Shown piece after piece: positions 42,538-51,320 of a stretch of 64,000 nt of DNA. The notes under the pieces are model-generated. The model was given only the letters and a program-made list of their open reading frames with translations. It was not told the origin of the DNA and searched no databases. Position numbers and translations under genes: made by a program. The stretch comes from an uncultured Candidatus Poseidoniales archaeon (GTDB lineage: Archaea > Thermoplasmatota > Poseidoniia > Poseidoniales > Poseidoniaceae): assembly GCA_902625885.1 (NCBI GenBank), contig CACODE010000001.1:131770-195769 (forward strand). The letters are read 5' to 3'. Each line of letters starts with the position of its first letter. Positions within the stretch are counted from its first letter, which is position 1.

Positions 42538-45500
42538 TCAAAGTGTCCCATCAAGGTATTGCTGGCCGTAGTACGCCCATTGCTCTTCGGTCCAGCCCGG
42601 TGGCAAACCTCCCTCTGGAAGTGGAGGTCCTGCAGAACCGCTTGCAGAGGTTTGGTCATCAGCATCAATTTTGGTAGTCGTTTCTGTTGCCTGTACCAAC
42701 GGGCGCTCCTGAGAAACCATCGAAACCGGAGGACCAGCCATCGCTTCCTCCATTTCCTCATCGGCTGGTCGCCGTGATTTCATGAAAAACAGCAAGCCTC
42801 CCAGAACCATCATGCCGGTTATGCCTGTGGCCAGCATGGTTGTTCCAGATAGGGTTGAATCGGTTGGTGGGGTTGCAAACAGCAATGCAATTTCCGACGT
42901 TGAGGCAATCGTTCCATCTTCTGAATTTGTGGCGATCGTCAAAGTACCGCTTATTGGTCCCGAAAGGCGGAGAATTTCACATCGCTGCTGGTGGAAGGTT
43001 GGCGCTGTTTGGCCGGGAAGAAATTCAACGACGAAACCACTTTCATTCACGAGCAACTTGTTGCAGCTGATTTGCCAACCGTCTTCCCCGGCGACAGCGA
43101 TGTTCATCGCCTCGCGCACGGTCGAGGTCGATGTTTGGTTGATGAGGACCACGGCAGCGGTTCCGTGAGGCGTGGGACCGGAGCCCAGCAGTCCAAATTC
43201 CGAATCAACTTGGCGTTGTTGATCGAGCAATACCAGAGCCTGCAAGATGATTTCGCGGGGCAGATCTTGGTCGTCAAGAACGCCAAGGAACTCAAATTGC
43301 AGAACAAATCTGGTGTTCAGAGGGGCATCGTCTGGAACGATGACCTCCAATTTAAGCGATTGAAATTCTCCAGCGGGTATCATCAGGGGAACTTCAGAAG
43401 CCATCGGTTGGTCAGCACCCTCTATCGAAAAGAAGGCGAGCAGACCGGGGACCGGGGGCGTCGAAGAAACGGTGGCCATCACAGCGAGACTGTCCTCTAC
43501 AGCGTTGCCGTCGTTTCGCACATGGGCTTCCGCCATCATCGTTCCGCCGGCCATCGTTGAAGTGGTTTGGGAAACCAACGATGCTGAGGGCAGCCTTATG
43601 GCTTCGGTTCTTGTAATGAATTCAATACGATTGTCATCTGGATTGGCGTCCACGTCAGCGCCCTGGTTTTGAACTTCTACGGCTATGGTGTGCCGTTCGC
43701 CAGCGGCTTCCATCGACGGCAACAGAACCCAAACGCTCACGTTCATTTGATGCTGCAAATCGTACGACACGCTCAGGTCAACGCCACCGGATACGTTTTG
43801 TCCCTCAATCGTCATCCACCACGACCATGTGCTTGGGATGTCGGGGACATCCAGCAGGGCGGTGACATCGCCATTGCCGTTGTTGGTGAGCCGCAATTGC
43901 ACCTCGTTTGCAACACCAGGCGTCAACGTGGCCGGGGCGTTTACAAGATCGACCCGCAAGTCGTTCGTCGTCTTGACCCGTAGCCCGTCAAACGGTTCAC
44001 CTTCAATGCTCATCATGCTACGCTTCGACTCAATCACGGGCGTTAACGTTGGCCCTCTGTCGTCTGATTGCGCATTCTCCGGGACATCAATGTTGATCTC
44101 AAACGTGGTGGTTGAACCAGGATTCAGCACAGCATCTGGCCTCGTAGGTTGGTGAACGTGCCAGGTTTCGGCACCTTCCACAAGCACTCGCATGGTGAAG
44201 ATGTCTTGACGACTGGCGTTGTTGACAATGGTGTATGAAACGGTTATCTGGCTGCCTGCATCAACCATGAGTTTGTCATCGTTCGCTAGATTGTTGAGGT
44301 AAACCGACGCATTGCTTACCATGGACGCAGAGATTGGTACGGTCTGTATCGCCACCCGAGATGTGTCGTTTTGAGCGCGCATCACGAGATCGAATTCAAC
44401 CACCGTGTCCGGCGGTTCATTGGCCGGCACCGACATGATGAATGAGGCCTGAACGGTTTCGCTTGGTCGTATCAGCACAGAGGTTGCTTGGGACCAAGCC
44501 AAGCTGACCGACCAATCATTTGGCAGTGCGGTGGTATCCACAGATAGGTCAAACACGTCCGTCGCTTGTCCTTGGTTTTCAAGCTCGATTTCGAACGTGC
44601 AAACAAACGATGGTGGGCAACTTGGCCGTACAGAGGGCGGGTGTATAACCGGCACTCTGTCTGCTTTAACGAGGTACTGCACCGGCAATTCCGTGGAAAT
44701 TTCGTTGTATTGCTGCGACGTGATGTTAACGACCATTGGTTGGAAACCGGTGCTCGCATTTACATCCGGTTGTACTTGGATGCTGAACTGGACTGGGGAC
44801 CCAGGTTGCACGACCAACCCCTGAGCAGGGTCAAAACTCGTGCCTGACGGACGCAGGTAATACACATCCCATGATTCAGGTGCGCCGTCCAATCGAGGGA
44901 AAAACGTCTCGGTGATGTTACCCGTGTTCACGATTTTTAGCGTGACCGTCCCCCACTCACCGGGTGTGGAGCCAGTGGTTGACACGCCTTGTGCACTCAC
45001 GCTGTATTCGCTTTTCCGTACTTTCTGGTCGTACACAAAGACGATTTCGTCGAGGTAGTAACCAATGTCTGAGCCGCTGGCGTCTGAGCTGAACTCAAAT
45101 TTGAATTGGGATGTTGAATGAAACATATCGGAGGTTATCGGCAAAAGTGGGGAAGCGTGGCCTTTGTCTGCAAAACTGAACGTTTGCCAGGACGCACCGT
45201 CGTTGAAATCGTTGTCGATAACGCCGGTGATGGCGTGATACTGGACCCACTGTCCTGCCGTGTTCCTTCCAGAGATCGTCAGTTGGTCGTTCGCCTCGGC
45301 TCCCCCGGTGTAGAACATTGAAAGGCCATTGGTTCTCAAAGGATTCAGAATCGCATCGGACATGTCCATGACGGGCGTGGTCATTGCGGCCACGATGTTG
45401 TTGTTGTAGGACGAGAGCATACCGTTTCCTGCGTGGCAGCTCTGGCTCGGCGTGATCGACGTGTCGGTTGAGAATTGCCATCCGTTACCGAGGTAGTACG

Positions 45501-46077
45501 ACGCCGTTCCGTCGCAGTTCGAATAACGGTAGCCTACGGTAAACGATTGCGTTCGTGCATCGTTGTTCGGGTTGTCGTCAGCAACGCTGGCGGTGGCTCT
45601 TGCCACCATCGTGTGGTTACCAGCATAGGACGGTACGATGTCTACCGAGGCCGTATCGGTTGCGCCACCACTGATGGCCGCCATCTGGACCGTGGTGTTG
45701 ACGAATTCAAAGTAGGCGTACTCGTTATGCAGCAGGAGAATGTTCACATCAACAACACCCGATGGATTGGTTCCGAGGTTCTCCACCGTGATCGTCAGGG
45801 TTGTTGAGGTGTTGAGCATGCCGTCAATGACGTAAAGTTCCTGTGGACGGTTGAATTGAAACGGCGGGATATTGGATGAGAACATCTGGTATTTGGATTG
45901 GTCAGCGGTGTTGGTGTACTCCATGGAAACCGAAACCACGCGAAGGTCCACCCCGGTTTGGTTGGTCGGGCTTTCGTGGACCACGGTTTCCAACAAGATA
46001 TCTTGGGCGGCGAGGCTAACGCTGCAAATCGACATGAGCAACGCCATGAAAATCGCGAGACAGCGCATTTCCCTCAC
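42538..46077 (-). CDS. Giant secreted, C-terminally anchored beta-domain protein
   Basis: 1179 aa from GTG 46077 (ATG 46068 equally possible). A signal peptide (CLAIFMALLMSICSVSLAA) precedes about 1000 residues of Ig-like beta domains with repeated CARDB/NEW3-type phrases (TLTITVENLGTNPSGVVDVNI, VTLKIVNTGNITETFFPRL, FEIELENQGQATDVFDLSV, EVQLRLTNNGNGDVTALLDV). Near residue 1095 a membrane helix (TMLATGITGMMVLGGLLFFM) is followed by a cytoplasmic tail ending in LPPGWTEEQWAYYGQQYLDGTL-like residues. CARDB and NEW3 domains commonly sit on surface or glycoside-binding proteins. Role likely adhesion or surface display. Confidence 0.88.
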   Translation of the reverse strand: MREMRCLAIFMALLMSICSVSLAAQDILLETVVHESPTNQTGVDLRVVSVSMEYTNTADQSKYQMFSSNIPPFQFNRPQELYVIDGMLNTSTTLTITVENLGTNPSGVVDVNILLLHNEYAYFEFVNTTVQMAAISGGATDTASVDIVPSYAGNHTMVARATASVADDNPNNDARTQSFTVGYRYSNCDGTASYYLGNGWQFSTDTSITPSQSCHAGNGMLSSYNNNIVAAMTTPVMDMSDAILNPLRTNGLSMFYTGGAEANDQLTISGRNTAGQWVQYHAITGVIDNDFNDGASWQTFSFADKGHASPLLPITSDMFHSTSQFKFEFSSDASGSDIGYYLDEIVFVYDQKVRKSEYSVSAQGVSTTGSTPGEWGTVTLKIVNTGNITETFFPRLDGAPESWDVYYLRPSGTSFDPAQGLVVQPGSPVQFSIQVQPDVNASTGFQPMVVNITSQQYNEISTELPVQYLVKADRVPVIHPPSVRPSCPPSFVCTFEIELENQGQATDVFDLSVDTTALPNDWSVSLAWSQATSVLIRPSETVQASFIMSVPANEPPDTVVEFDLVMRAQNDTSRVAIQTVPISASMVSNASVYLNNLANDDKLMVDAGSQITVSYTIVNNASRQDIFTMRVLVEGAETWHVHQPTRPDAVLNPGSTTTFEINIDVPENAQSDDRGPTLTPVIESKRSMMSIEGEPFDGLRVKTTNDLRVDLVNAPATLTPGVANEVQLRLTNNGNGDVTALLDVPDIPSTWSWWMTIEGQNVSGGVDLSVSYDLQHQMNVSVWVLLPSMEAAGERHTIAVEVQNQGADVDANPDDNRIEFITRTEAIRLPSASLVSQTTSTMAGGTMMAEAHVRNDGNAVEDSLAVMATVSSTPPVPGLLAFFSIEGADQPMASEVPLMIPAGEFQSLKLEVIVPDDAPLNTRFVLQFEFLGVLDDQDLPREIILQALVLLDQQRQVDSEFGLLGSGPTPHGTAAVVLINQTSTSTVREAMNIAVAGEDGWQISCNKLLVNESGFVVEFLPGQTAPTFHQQRCEILRLSGPISGTLTIATNSEDGTIASTSEIALLFATPPTDSTLSGTTMLATGITGMMVLGGLLFFMKSRRPADEEMEEAMAGPPVSMVSQERPLVQATETTTKIDADDQTSASGSAGPPLPEGGLPPGWTEEQWAYYGQQYLDGTL

Positions 46078-46097
46078 AGAGGGCTACCACCGTCTAT

Positions 46098-46979
46098 CTA
46101 TTTAGTGGCAGTGTCGGCAGATGTTTGCTCGTTGGATTCGGCCAGATAATCTTCAACTTCTGCCTTTGATTGTTCCAACTTCGCTTCACGGCGTTTCTCT
46201 TTCGCCCTCGCCGCAAAGTACACGGTGAACGAGGGTATGAGGACCATCGAAAAGCACCCAATGACAGCGGCGAGCGCCCACAAGAATTCCGTCCCTGCAT
46301 CAACCGAAAACACGGCTACGCTTGCGTAGGCTTCGTTGATCGTCTCCGCAGATATGCTAGGCTCTGTTGTTCTGTTGCCTTGTTCTACTATTTCGATGCG
46401 AACAATGGACGGTGAGTGTTCATACTCGATGGCGTTCCTCGCTTTCGCCTCAGCCTCTGCCAGGTCGGCGGCAAAAACGGAACCGTTGGAACGCCGGGCA
46501 GGGTCTACAGATGTCAAGGCGTGAAATTCAATGGTGCCACCTTCCTCGGTGGTCCGCTCATGGACTTTAGCGTGCCTGCACAGGTCCGCACACGAGAATT
46601 CCTCCTCGAGCGGGTTTTGCAGGTCATAGGTCGTTCCCAACAATTCGTGACTGTAGAGCATGGCTTCGTTGATGACCCTTAGCACGGCTCCTGAGGACAA
46701 TTCTGTTGCGGTGACATTGACCCAAGTGAGGTTGTCGTCATCAGCGATGACTTGCCAGGCCCAAGTGGTGGTGTTGTCATCGGCATCGTACGTTCGCAAC
46801 ACGTCCTGATCGGCCTCTGAGGCGTTGTAAACATCCACTGATGGCTGGGTTTTGTAAATGTACACAGAGGGCGAAACGGTTGCACCGTAAACGGCGTAAG
46901 ACAGCATGAAGATCAGCGTCAGGGACAGGCCTATCAGCGTCCGCAGAAGGTTTGGATTTTGGGCCAAGGCCTTCTTCAT
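46098..46979 (-). CDS. Membrane protein with exported middle domain, unknown function
   Basis: 293 aa with an N-terminal membrane segment (TLIGLSLTLIFMLSYAVYGA) and a second near residue 235 (LWALAAVIGCFSMVLIPSF), then a basic/acidic helical tail (ARAKEKRREAKLEQSKAEVEDYLAE). The 200-residue middle faces outward and contains several N-x-T/S sites and a CADLC cysteine pair. No family recognised. It lies 20 nt upstream of the giant surface protein on the same strand, so the two may function together; it is divergent from the ribosomal operon. Confidence 0.82.
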   Translation of the reverse strand: MKKALAQNPNLLRTLIGLSLTLIFMLSYAVYGATVSPSVYIYKTQPSVDVYNASEADQDVLRTYDADDNTTTWAWQVIADDDNLTWVNVTATELSSGAVLRVINEAMLYSHELLGTTYDLQNPLEEEFSCADLCRHAKVHERTTEEGGTIEFHALTSVDPARRSNGSVFAADLAEAEAKARNAIEYEHSPSIVRIEIVEQGNRTTEPSISAETINEAYASVAVFSVDAGTEFLWALAAVIGCFSMVLIPSFTVYFAARAKEKRREAKLEQSKAEVEDYLAESNEQTSADTATK

Positions 46980-47075
46980 TGGTCTTACTAGGAAACGGGT
47001 GCTTTAGAAGGCTTGTATGCTGTGGCCCTGAAACGCCATGTTCCCAGATGCTGAACGGGTGCTTGACCCGTTGTT

Positions 47076-47085
47076 TTCATATAGG
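47076..47085 (+). promoter_or_regulatory. Putative TATA-type promoter of the rps19e operon
   Basis: TTCATATAGG, identical to the element before the SRP RNA at 24602-24611. It lies about 35 nt before the rps19e ATG, so with a normal archaeal spacing the transcript would have a leader of about 10 nt. Confidence 0.5.
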
Positions 47086-47119
47086 GGCGGACGGTCGCAA
47101 AGGTGCTTGGTGCATCACG

Positions 47120-47611
47120 ATGACGACCGTTTACGACATCCCCGCAGACATTTTCAATCCAGCCTTGGCGGCTGCAATGGCTGACCAAGAGGCCGTCTCC
47201 ATGCCCGATTGGGGGCAATACGTCAAGACGGCCGTTGACCGCGAGCGCCCCCCAACGCAAACGGACTGGTGGTACTTGCGCACCGCTGCCATTTTGAGGA
47301 AAGTCGCCCGCAACGGACCGGTTGGCGTGACCCACTTGGCCCAGGCTTTTGGCGGAAAGAAAGACAACGGCGTCATGCCCAACACGCCCGGTGTGGCCTC
47401 TCGGCACATCATTCGTACGGCACTTCAACAACTCGAGGAAGCAGGCTTGGTGGAAAAAGTCCCCACCCGTGAGGTCGAAACCGATGAAGGAAAAGTTCAG
47501 CTCTACGCCGGTCGACGCATCACACCTGATGGGCAGAAACTCGTCGACAACGTCGCCCATTCCGTTAGGGGTGTCGCCGAAGAACAATACCCTGGACTTA
47601 GCAAGTACTGA
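47120..47611 (+). CDS. rps19e: Ribosomal protein S19e
   Basis: 163 aa from ATG 47120; longer in-frame starts precede the promoter element. Family signatures are TVYDIPADIFNPALA, DWWYLRTAAILRKVARNGPVGVTHLAQAFGGKKD, ASRHIIRTALQQLEEAGLVEK and GRRITPDGQKLVDNVAH. S19e is a small-subunit protein of archaea and eukaryotes, absent from bacteria. It is about 10 residues longer than the commonest archaeal version, mainly at the ends. It leads an operon with PDCD5, L39e and L31e, a standard archaeal order. Confidence 0.96.
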   Translation: MTTVYDIPADIFNPALAAAMADQEAVSMPDWGQYVKTAVDRERPPTQTDWWYLRTAAILRKVARNGPVGVTHLAQAFGGKKDNGVMPNTPGVASRHIIRTALQQLEEAGLVEKVPTREVETDEGKVQLYAGRRITPDGQKLVDNVAHSVRGVAEEQYPGLSKY

Positions 47612-47635
47612 TTTGGAAGTGAAAGGGTGAGTGCG

Positions 47636-47995
47636 ATGGTGGCCGGTCGAGACAATGAACTCGATGCCCTACGTGCTCAGCGAATGAAAGAACTCCAAGA
47701 ACAACTGCAGCAACAAGCGGCGCAACAACTCAAGGCCGAAGAGCAGGCCCAAGAACAAGCTGTACAATCTGCCAACATCGATGCTGTCCTTCGTCGCCAT
47801 TTGGCCCCAGATGCCCGAGCACGGCTTGCCCGCATCGCCCTTGTTGAACCCGAGCGAGCCCAAACGATCAGAGCCAACCTCGCTTCCATGTACACTCAAG
47901 GTGAATTGACCTCACCACTCACCGATGCGTCTTTGAAAAAGATGCTAGCCACACAGTCCAAGAGCCGCAGCAATGCGTCCGTTAGGAGAATCTGA
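47636..47995 (+). CDS. PDCD5-family DNA-binding protein
   Basis: 119 aa from ATG 47636 (GGTGAG 4 nt upstream). The helical [27 protein letters not shown] start, [34 protein letters not shown] core and basic tail match archaeal homologues of human PDCD5. These small three-helix proteins bind nucleic acid or act as a prefoldin/chaperone partner; archaeal function is not settled. The position after S19e and before L39e is the usual one in archaea. Confidence 0.93.
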   Translation: MVAGRDNELDALRAQRMKELQEQLQQQAAQQLKAEEQAQEQAVQSANIDAVLRRHLAPDARARLARIALVEPERAQTIRANLASMYTQGELTSPLTDASLKKMLATQSKSRSNASVRRI

Positions 47996-48008
47996 GAAGG
48001 TGCTCGAA

Positions 48009-48164
48009 ATGTCAAAAAATAAACCAGCAGCAAAGAAAATCCGTCTTCTAAAGGCGGGCAAACAGAACCGGCGTGTCCCCGTGTGGGTCATGCTAAAGAC
48101 CGACCGAAACACGGTGTCTCACCCTAAAAGGCACCAATGGCGACGCAGCAAGTTGCAACGATGA
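48009..48164 (+). CDS. rpl39e: Ribosomal protein L39e
   Basis: 51 aa from ATG 48009. Its length, strong basic charge and the motif [16 protein letters not shown]...[14 protein letters not shown] are typical of L39e, which lines the exit tunnel of archaeal and eukaryotic ribosomes. Earlier in-frame codons lie inside the PDCD5 gene and are not used. The rpl31e ribosome binding site overlaps its stop. Confidence 0.96.
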   Translation: MSKNKPAAKKIRLLKAGKQNRRVPVWVMLKTDRNTVSHPKRHQWRRSKLQR

Positions 48165-48174
48165 GGTGATTTGA

Positions 48175-48450
48175 ATGGCCCGCCCAAATGAATCAGAACT
48201 TGTTGTGCCACTGCGCCACGCATGGAACATTACACGATACAAGCGCGCACCTCGCGCCATGCAAATCATCCGAGAGCAGGTGATTCGCCACCTGAAGGTC
48301 AGGGAAGACGAGGAACTTTACATCGACCCAGAAGTCAACGAACACATCTGGAAGCGTGGCATAGAAAACCCACCCCGAAAGGTTCGTCTTCTGTGCATTC
48401 GCCACGACGAACCTGATTTCCCGGTTGAAGTCAAACTAATGAAGGAGTGA
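48175..48450 (+). CDS. rpl31e: Ribosomal protein L31e
   Basis: 91 aa. The start ATG 48175 has GAGGTGAT 3-4 nt upstream, overlapping the stop of L39e. ELVVPLRHAWNITRYKRAPRAMQIIREQVIRHLKV and DPEVNEHIWKRGIENPPRKVRLLCI are diagnostic. L31e sits at the exit-tunnel rim in archaeal and eukaryotic ribosomes. The C-terminal LMKE overlaps the region where the next gene starts. Confidence 0.96.
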   Translation: MARPNESELVVPLRHAWNITRYKRAPRAMQIIREQVIRHLKVREDEELYIDPEVNEHIWKRGIENPPRKVRLLCIRHDEPDFPVEVKLMKE

Positions 48451-48455
48451 TGCAC

Positions 48456-48647
48456 ATGGGAAACATACGTCCAAGTTTTATCAAAATACGCGCCATCAGG
48501 CTTTGCGAAGAGCACGGTGAGAAATTTACCGATGATTTCGATCACAACAAGCACATGGTTTCTGAGCTCACCGACGTCGAATCCAAGAAATTGCGAAATT
48601 GGATCGCAGGCTACGTCACTCGCTACCGACAGCGTCGCACCGATTGA
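48456..48647 (+). CDS. rps17e: Ribosomal protein S17e
   Basis: 63 aa from ATG 48456; GTG 48447 and ATG 48450 are in frame but the conserved N-terminus is MGNIRPSFIK. The motif TDDFDHNKHMVSELTDVESKKLRNWIAGYVTRY matches archaeal S17e over its full length. It lies 5 nt after L31e. In most archaea S17e is elsewhere, and aIF6 and L20a (LX) follow L31e, so the order here is unusual. Confidence 0.95.
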   Translation: MGNIRPSFIKIRAIRLCEEHGEKFTDDFDHNKHMVSELTDVESKKLRNWIAGYVTRYRQRRTD

Positions 48648-48657
48648 TGGTGTTCAC

Positions 48658-48870
48658 GTGGCGATCTGGGTTGACTGGGACCGTCAACCGGTATGCGTGC
48701 ACGGCGACACGGAACACGAGTTGAACGAACTCGTGGCTTTCCTCCGGCAACAACACAACTTGAGGAAGCGCTCATTGGTCATGCCAAATCGTGAAGAAGG
48801 GGGTTACCTGTTTTTCTTGTACCAGTCGTGCGATCCTCGATGGATTGCTTCGTTTGTGGAACAACAGTGA
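48658..48870 (+). CDS. Small protein of unknown function
   Basis: 70 aa from GTG 48658, with GGTG 5 nt upstream; the longer frame starts inside S17e. The sequence AIWVDWDRQPVCVHGDTEHEL..., LVMPNREEGGYLFFLYQSCDPRWIASFVEQQ has a compact alpha/beta look with no known motif. It starts 10 nt after S17e and ends 9 nt before trmJ, so it is a member of the ribosomal operon and probably a real gene. Confidence 0.7.
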   Translation: MAIWVDWDRQPVCVHGDTEHELNELVAFLRQQHNLRKRSLVMPNREEGGYLFFLYQSCDPRWIASFVEQQ

Positions 48871-48879
48871 TGTGAGCGC

Positions 48880-49704
48880 ATGGGCGAGCGACTTGACATA
48901 CCACTGCCATCCGGAACGTTTGACCTCGCCGTTGTGCTGGTCGGTGTGTCCCATCCCGGAAATCTCGGGGCGATTTGCCGTTCAATGTTGAATTACGGAT
49001 TTGATGATCTACGGCTCGTAGCACCAAAGTGCACCACCAGCGACGACGAAACCAGAGCGAGAGCAAAACACGCCAGTCGCGTGTTGGAAAACACCCGAGA
49101 ATTCCCCGATATTGAACAAGCAACGAAAGATTGCTCTGCCGTCATCGGAACGTCTGGAAAGCGTGAACTGGGCAGAAAAACATTGAATCGACATTTTTTG
49201 TACCCTTGGGACATGGTCAAACGAATCTCAAACTCCGGAGGAACCGTTGCCCTGGTTTTCGGTGAAGAAGGCAAAGGACTCTCAGGTGATGACTTAGCAA
49301 AATGCGATTACTACGTGACCTTACCTACATGGGAGGGGTACCCGATTGCCAACTTGAGCCACGCGGTCACAGCCATTCTGTACGAAATACAGCGCTTAAG
49401 GGTCATTAACCACCAAGGTGATGAGCCAGGATTGCCCGATATCGTCCCGTTACTCTCAACATTGCAACCGTCGGTACGCGAATCGCTTATCAAAGCCATT
49501 GAGCAATTGAGCAGCCAAACAGGTAAATCTCCTGAGCACCGCTTGTCTGTTGAACAGACCATCAAAAGAACACTGCTCAAGGGGACGCCAAGCGATGAGG
49601 AGGCCACGAGAATCATCGGTGCCTTTGTGGAGGCGACGAGTGCGTTGGAATATGCAAAAAACGATCCGAGATGGCAAAAGGAACATCGCAGGAAATTACG
49701 CTGA
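48880..49704 (+). CDS. trmJ: SpoU/TrmJ-type tRNA 2'-O-methyltransferase
   Basis: 274 aa SPOUT enzyme. Motif 1 is VLVGVSHPGNLGAICRSMLNYGF with the catalytic-type Arg, motif 2 VALVFGEEGKGLSGDD, and motif 3 LPTWEGYPIANLSHAVTAILYEI, the deep trefoil knot that binds S-adenosylmethionine. The TrmJ family methylates the ribose at position 32 of tRNA. The C-terminal 70 residues (SLIKAIEQLSS to FVEATSAL) resemble the TrmJ helical extension. Other SpoU enzymes (TrmH, rRNA type) are possible. Its end overlaps queD, which is on the opposite strand, by 9 nt. Confidence 0.92.
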   Translation: MGERLDIPLPSGTFDLAVVLVGVSHPGNLGAICRSMLNYGFDDLRLVAPKCTTSDDETRARAKHASRVLENTREFPDIEQATKDCSAVIGTSGKRELGRKTLNRHFLYPWDMVKRISNSGGTVALVFGEEGKGLSGDDLAKCDYYVTLPTWEGYPIANLSHAVTAILYEIQRLRVINHQGDEPGLPDIVPLLSTLQPSVRESLIKAIEQLSSQTGKSPEHRLSVEQTIKRTLLKGTPSDEEATRIIGAFVEATSALEYAKNDPRWQKEHRRKLR

Positions 49705-50154
49705 TTTTGGGCGCCATGTTGCCACAGATTTTGGTGTTTCACGGCAGTGCATCGCAACGAGACGCAGTCGGTTTCCGTAAGTTGAAGAGATGTGGGGGGC
49801 CACGGCATCAAAAGCCCATTTGGCCAGATTTTCCGCTGTTGGTATAAACGGCACGACGACGGTTCGATGTTCATCACCCATCAATTCGCATGCTTTTCGA
49901 GCCTCTTCATCCCCCTCATAGACCACGAAGGCATGATCGATGACATCGTGGACATGTTCCATCAACACCTTGCTGATATCGGAGAAGTCCATCACCATCC
50001 CCTCGTCTGACACACCTGAAACGGTTACGACATCGCCCTCGATCTCTGCCTCAAAGCGGTACCGATGGCCGTGCAAATGCCTGCACTTGGATTTGTGATT
50101 CGGTACCCTGTGACCCGTGTCTGTTTCTACGTACCTTCGTATGGTTGTCGTCAT
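49696..50154 (-). CDS. queD: 6-pyruvoyltetrahydropterin/6-carboxytetrahydropterin synthase (QueD)
   Basis: 152 aa. QueD turns dihydroneopterin triphosphate into 6-carboxytetrahydropterin, the second step to preQ0. The zinc histidines are H15 and the pair in LHGHRYRF (H28, H30), with the catalytic cysteine C24 just before, in [33 protein letters not shown] and [11 protein letters not shown] are typical. It is the last gene of the preQ0 operon, and its ATG overlaps the stop of queC-msrB in ATGA, so the two are translationally coupled. It is one of four enzymes here giving preQ0 for archaeosine or queuosine. Confidence 0.94.
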   Translation of the reverse strand: MTTTIRRYVETDTGHRVPNHKSKCRHLHGHRYRFEAEIEGDVVTVSGVSDEGMVMDFSDISKVLMEHVHDVIDHAFVVYEGDEEARKACELMGDEHRTVVVPFIPTAENLAKWAFDAVAPHISSTYGNRLRLVAMHCRETPKSVATWRPKSA

Positions 50155-51308
50155 CTTTCTTCCTCCTGAGTTTCAAAAATAAGCGATGCTGAATTGATGC
50201 AATAACGTTCCCCACCGTAGGCAGCAGGACCATCGTTGAACACGTGGCCGAGATGAGCATCGCATACGCTACAACGAACTTCAACCCGGTGCATTCCATG
50301 GGAATAATCGTCCACCCGTTCAATATTAGCTTCTTTGTGTTCCGTATGGAAAGACGGCCAGCCGCACCCAGAATCAAACTTCATTGTGGACGTAAACAAC
50401 AGAACGGAACAACACACACAACGGTATTTCCCCGGGCGTTTTTCGTTCCAGTATTTGCCAGTAAAGGCACGCTCTGTACCCGCTTCTCTTGTCACGTGGT
50501 ATTGGAGGTCCGTAAGTTGCTCCCGGTACTTCTTGTCGAGGTATTCCCTCTCTGTTTGGAGGGCGTTGTCAAGCACTTCCTCCCACGGCTCAACGTAGGT
50601 AATGGGATCGCGACGCCCAATGGCATTGAAAGCGAGGATCCGTTCAATATCGGAACCTGTCCGACCGTCCGATCGTCCTTCGTCGTCTGGCTGATACGAC
50701 GTGATGGTGCGTGAAAAAATCTCATCAAAATCCACCTTCAGTTTCTCAGTTGACTCTTCTGCATCGCGAAGAATTCCCGCCTTGTCCAACTCAAGATAAG
50801 GCAGGGTAAACGAAATTCGCTCGCTTTCCCAGTTTCCTAGGGCAAAAGCGTGTTCAAGGGCTCGGTAAAATTCTGGTCGACAATCGGGGTAGATGGCATG
50901 GTCTCCGCTGTGAACGCCTAGAGCGATTTCAACGTCTACACTGTGTTTTTGGGACAACGACAAGGCCGTTCCGTAAAGTATGGAGGCAAACAAGGCGTTT
51001 CGATTGGGAACCACGGTGGCTTTCATGTTCTCCTCCTCGTAATGACCCTTTGGAACATCGTCTCCAGTGTTGAGAAGATCGCTCTCAAAAAGAGCGGTGG
51101 CCGATGTTAAATCCGCCACATGATGGGCGACTGCAATGTCTCTTGACCCAAGATAATCGATCAACGATGCTGCGCGTTCCAGCTCTATGAGATGCTTCTG
51201 ACCGTAGTTGAATGAGATCGCTGTGACCGTGTAACCTTTTCGCAAGAGGTGAAGCAAAAGCGAGGAGGAATCCATGCCTCCACTGAGGGCCATCACTGCA
51301 TGTTTCAT
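50151..51308 (-). CDS. queC-msrB: Fused 7-cyano-7-deazaguanine synthase (QueC) and methionine-R-sulfoxide reductase (MsrB)
   Basis: A single open frame of 385 aa holds two enzymes. Residues 1-240 are QueC: P-loop [41 protein letters not shown] and [16 protein letters not shown]. QueC makes preQ0 from 7-carboxy-7-deazaguanine, ATP and ammonia. The four C-terminal zinc cysteines of QueC are missing: residues 203-220 read [18 protein letters not shown] where the family usually has SCY and CGxCxxC. Residues about 262-378 are Msr[24 protein letters not shown] and [11 protein letters not shown] (structural zinc pairs C297/C300, C346/C349), DSGCGWPSF and the catalytic [12 protein letters not shown] (C370). 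MsrB repairs oxidised methionine. It sits between queE and queD. Confidence 0.93.
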   Translation of the reverse strand: MKHAVMALSGGMDSSSLLLHLLRKGYTVTAISFNYGQKHLIELERAASLIDYLGSRDIAVAHHVADLTSATALFESDLLNTGDDVPKGHYEEENMKATVVPNRNALFASILYGTALSLSQKHSVDVEIALGVHSGDHAIYPDCRPEFYRALEHAFALGNWESERISFTLPYLELDKAGILRDAEESTEKLKVDFDEIFSRTITSYQPDDEGRSDGRTGSDIERILAFNAIGRRDPITYVEPWEEVLDNALQTEREYLDKKYREQLTDLQYHVTREAGTERAFTGKYWNEKRPGKYRCVCCSVLLFTSTMKFDSGCGWPSFHTEHKEANIERVDDYSHGMHRVEVRCSVCDAHLGHVFNDGPAAYGGERYCINSASLIFETQEEER

Positions 51309-51320
51309 GGCGCCACCGCT

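Noticed and set aside
42347-42541. 64-aa ORF on the minus strand
   Set aside because: Overlaps the 57-aa two-helix membrane protein in another frame and has no protein-like pattern.
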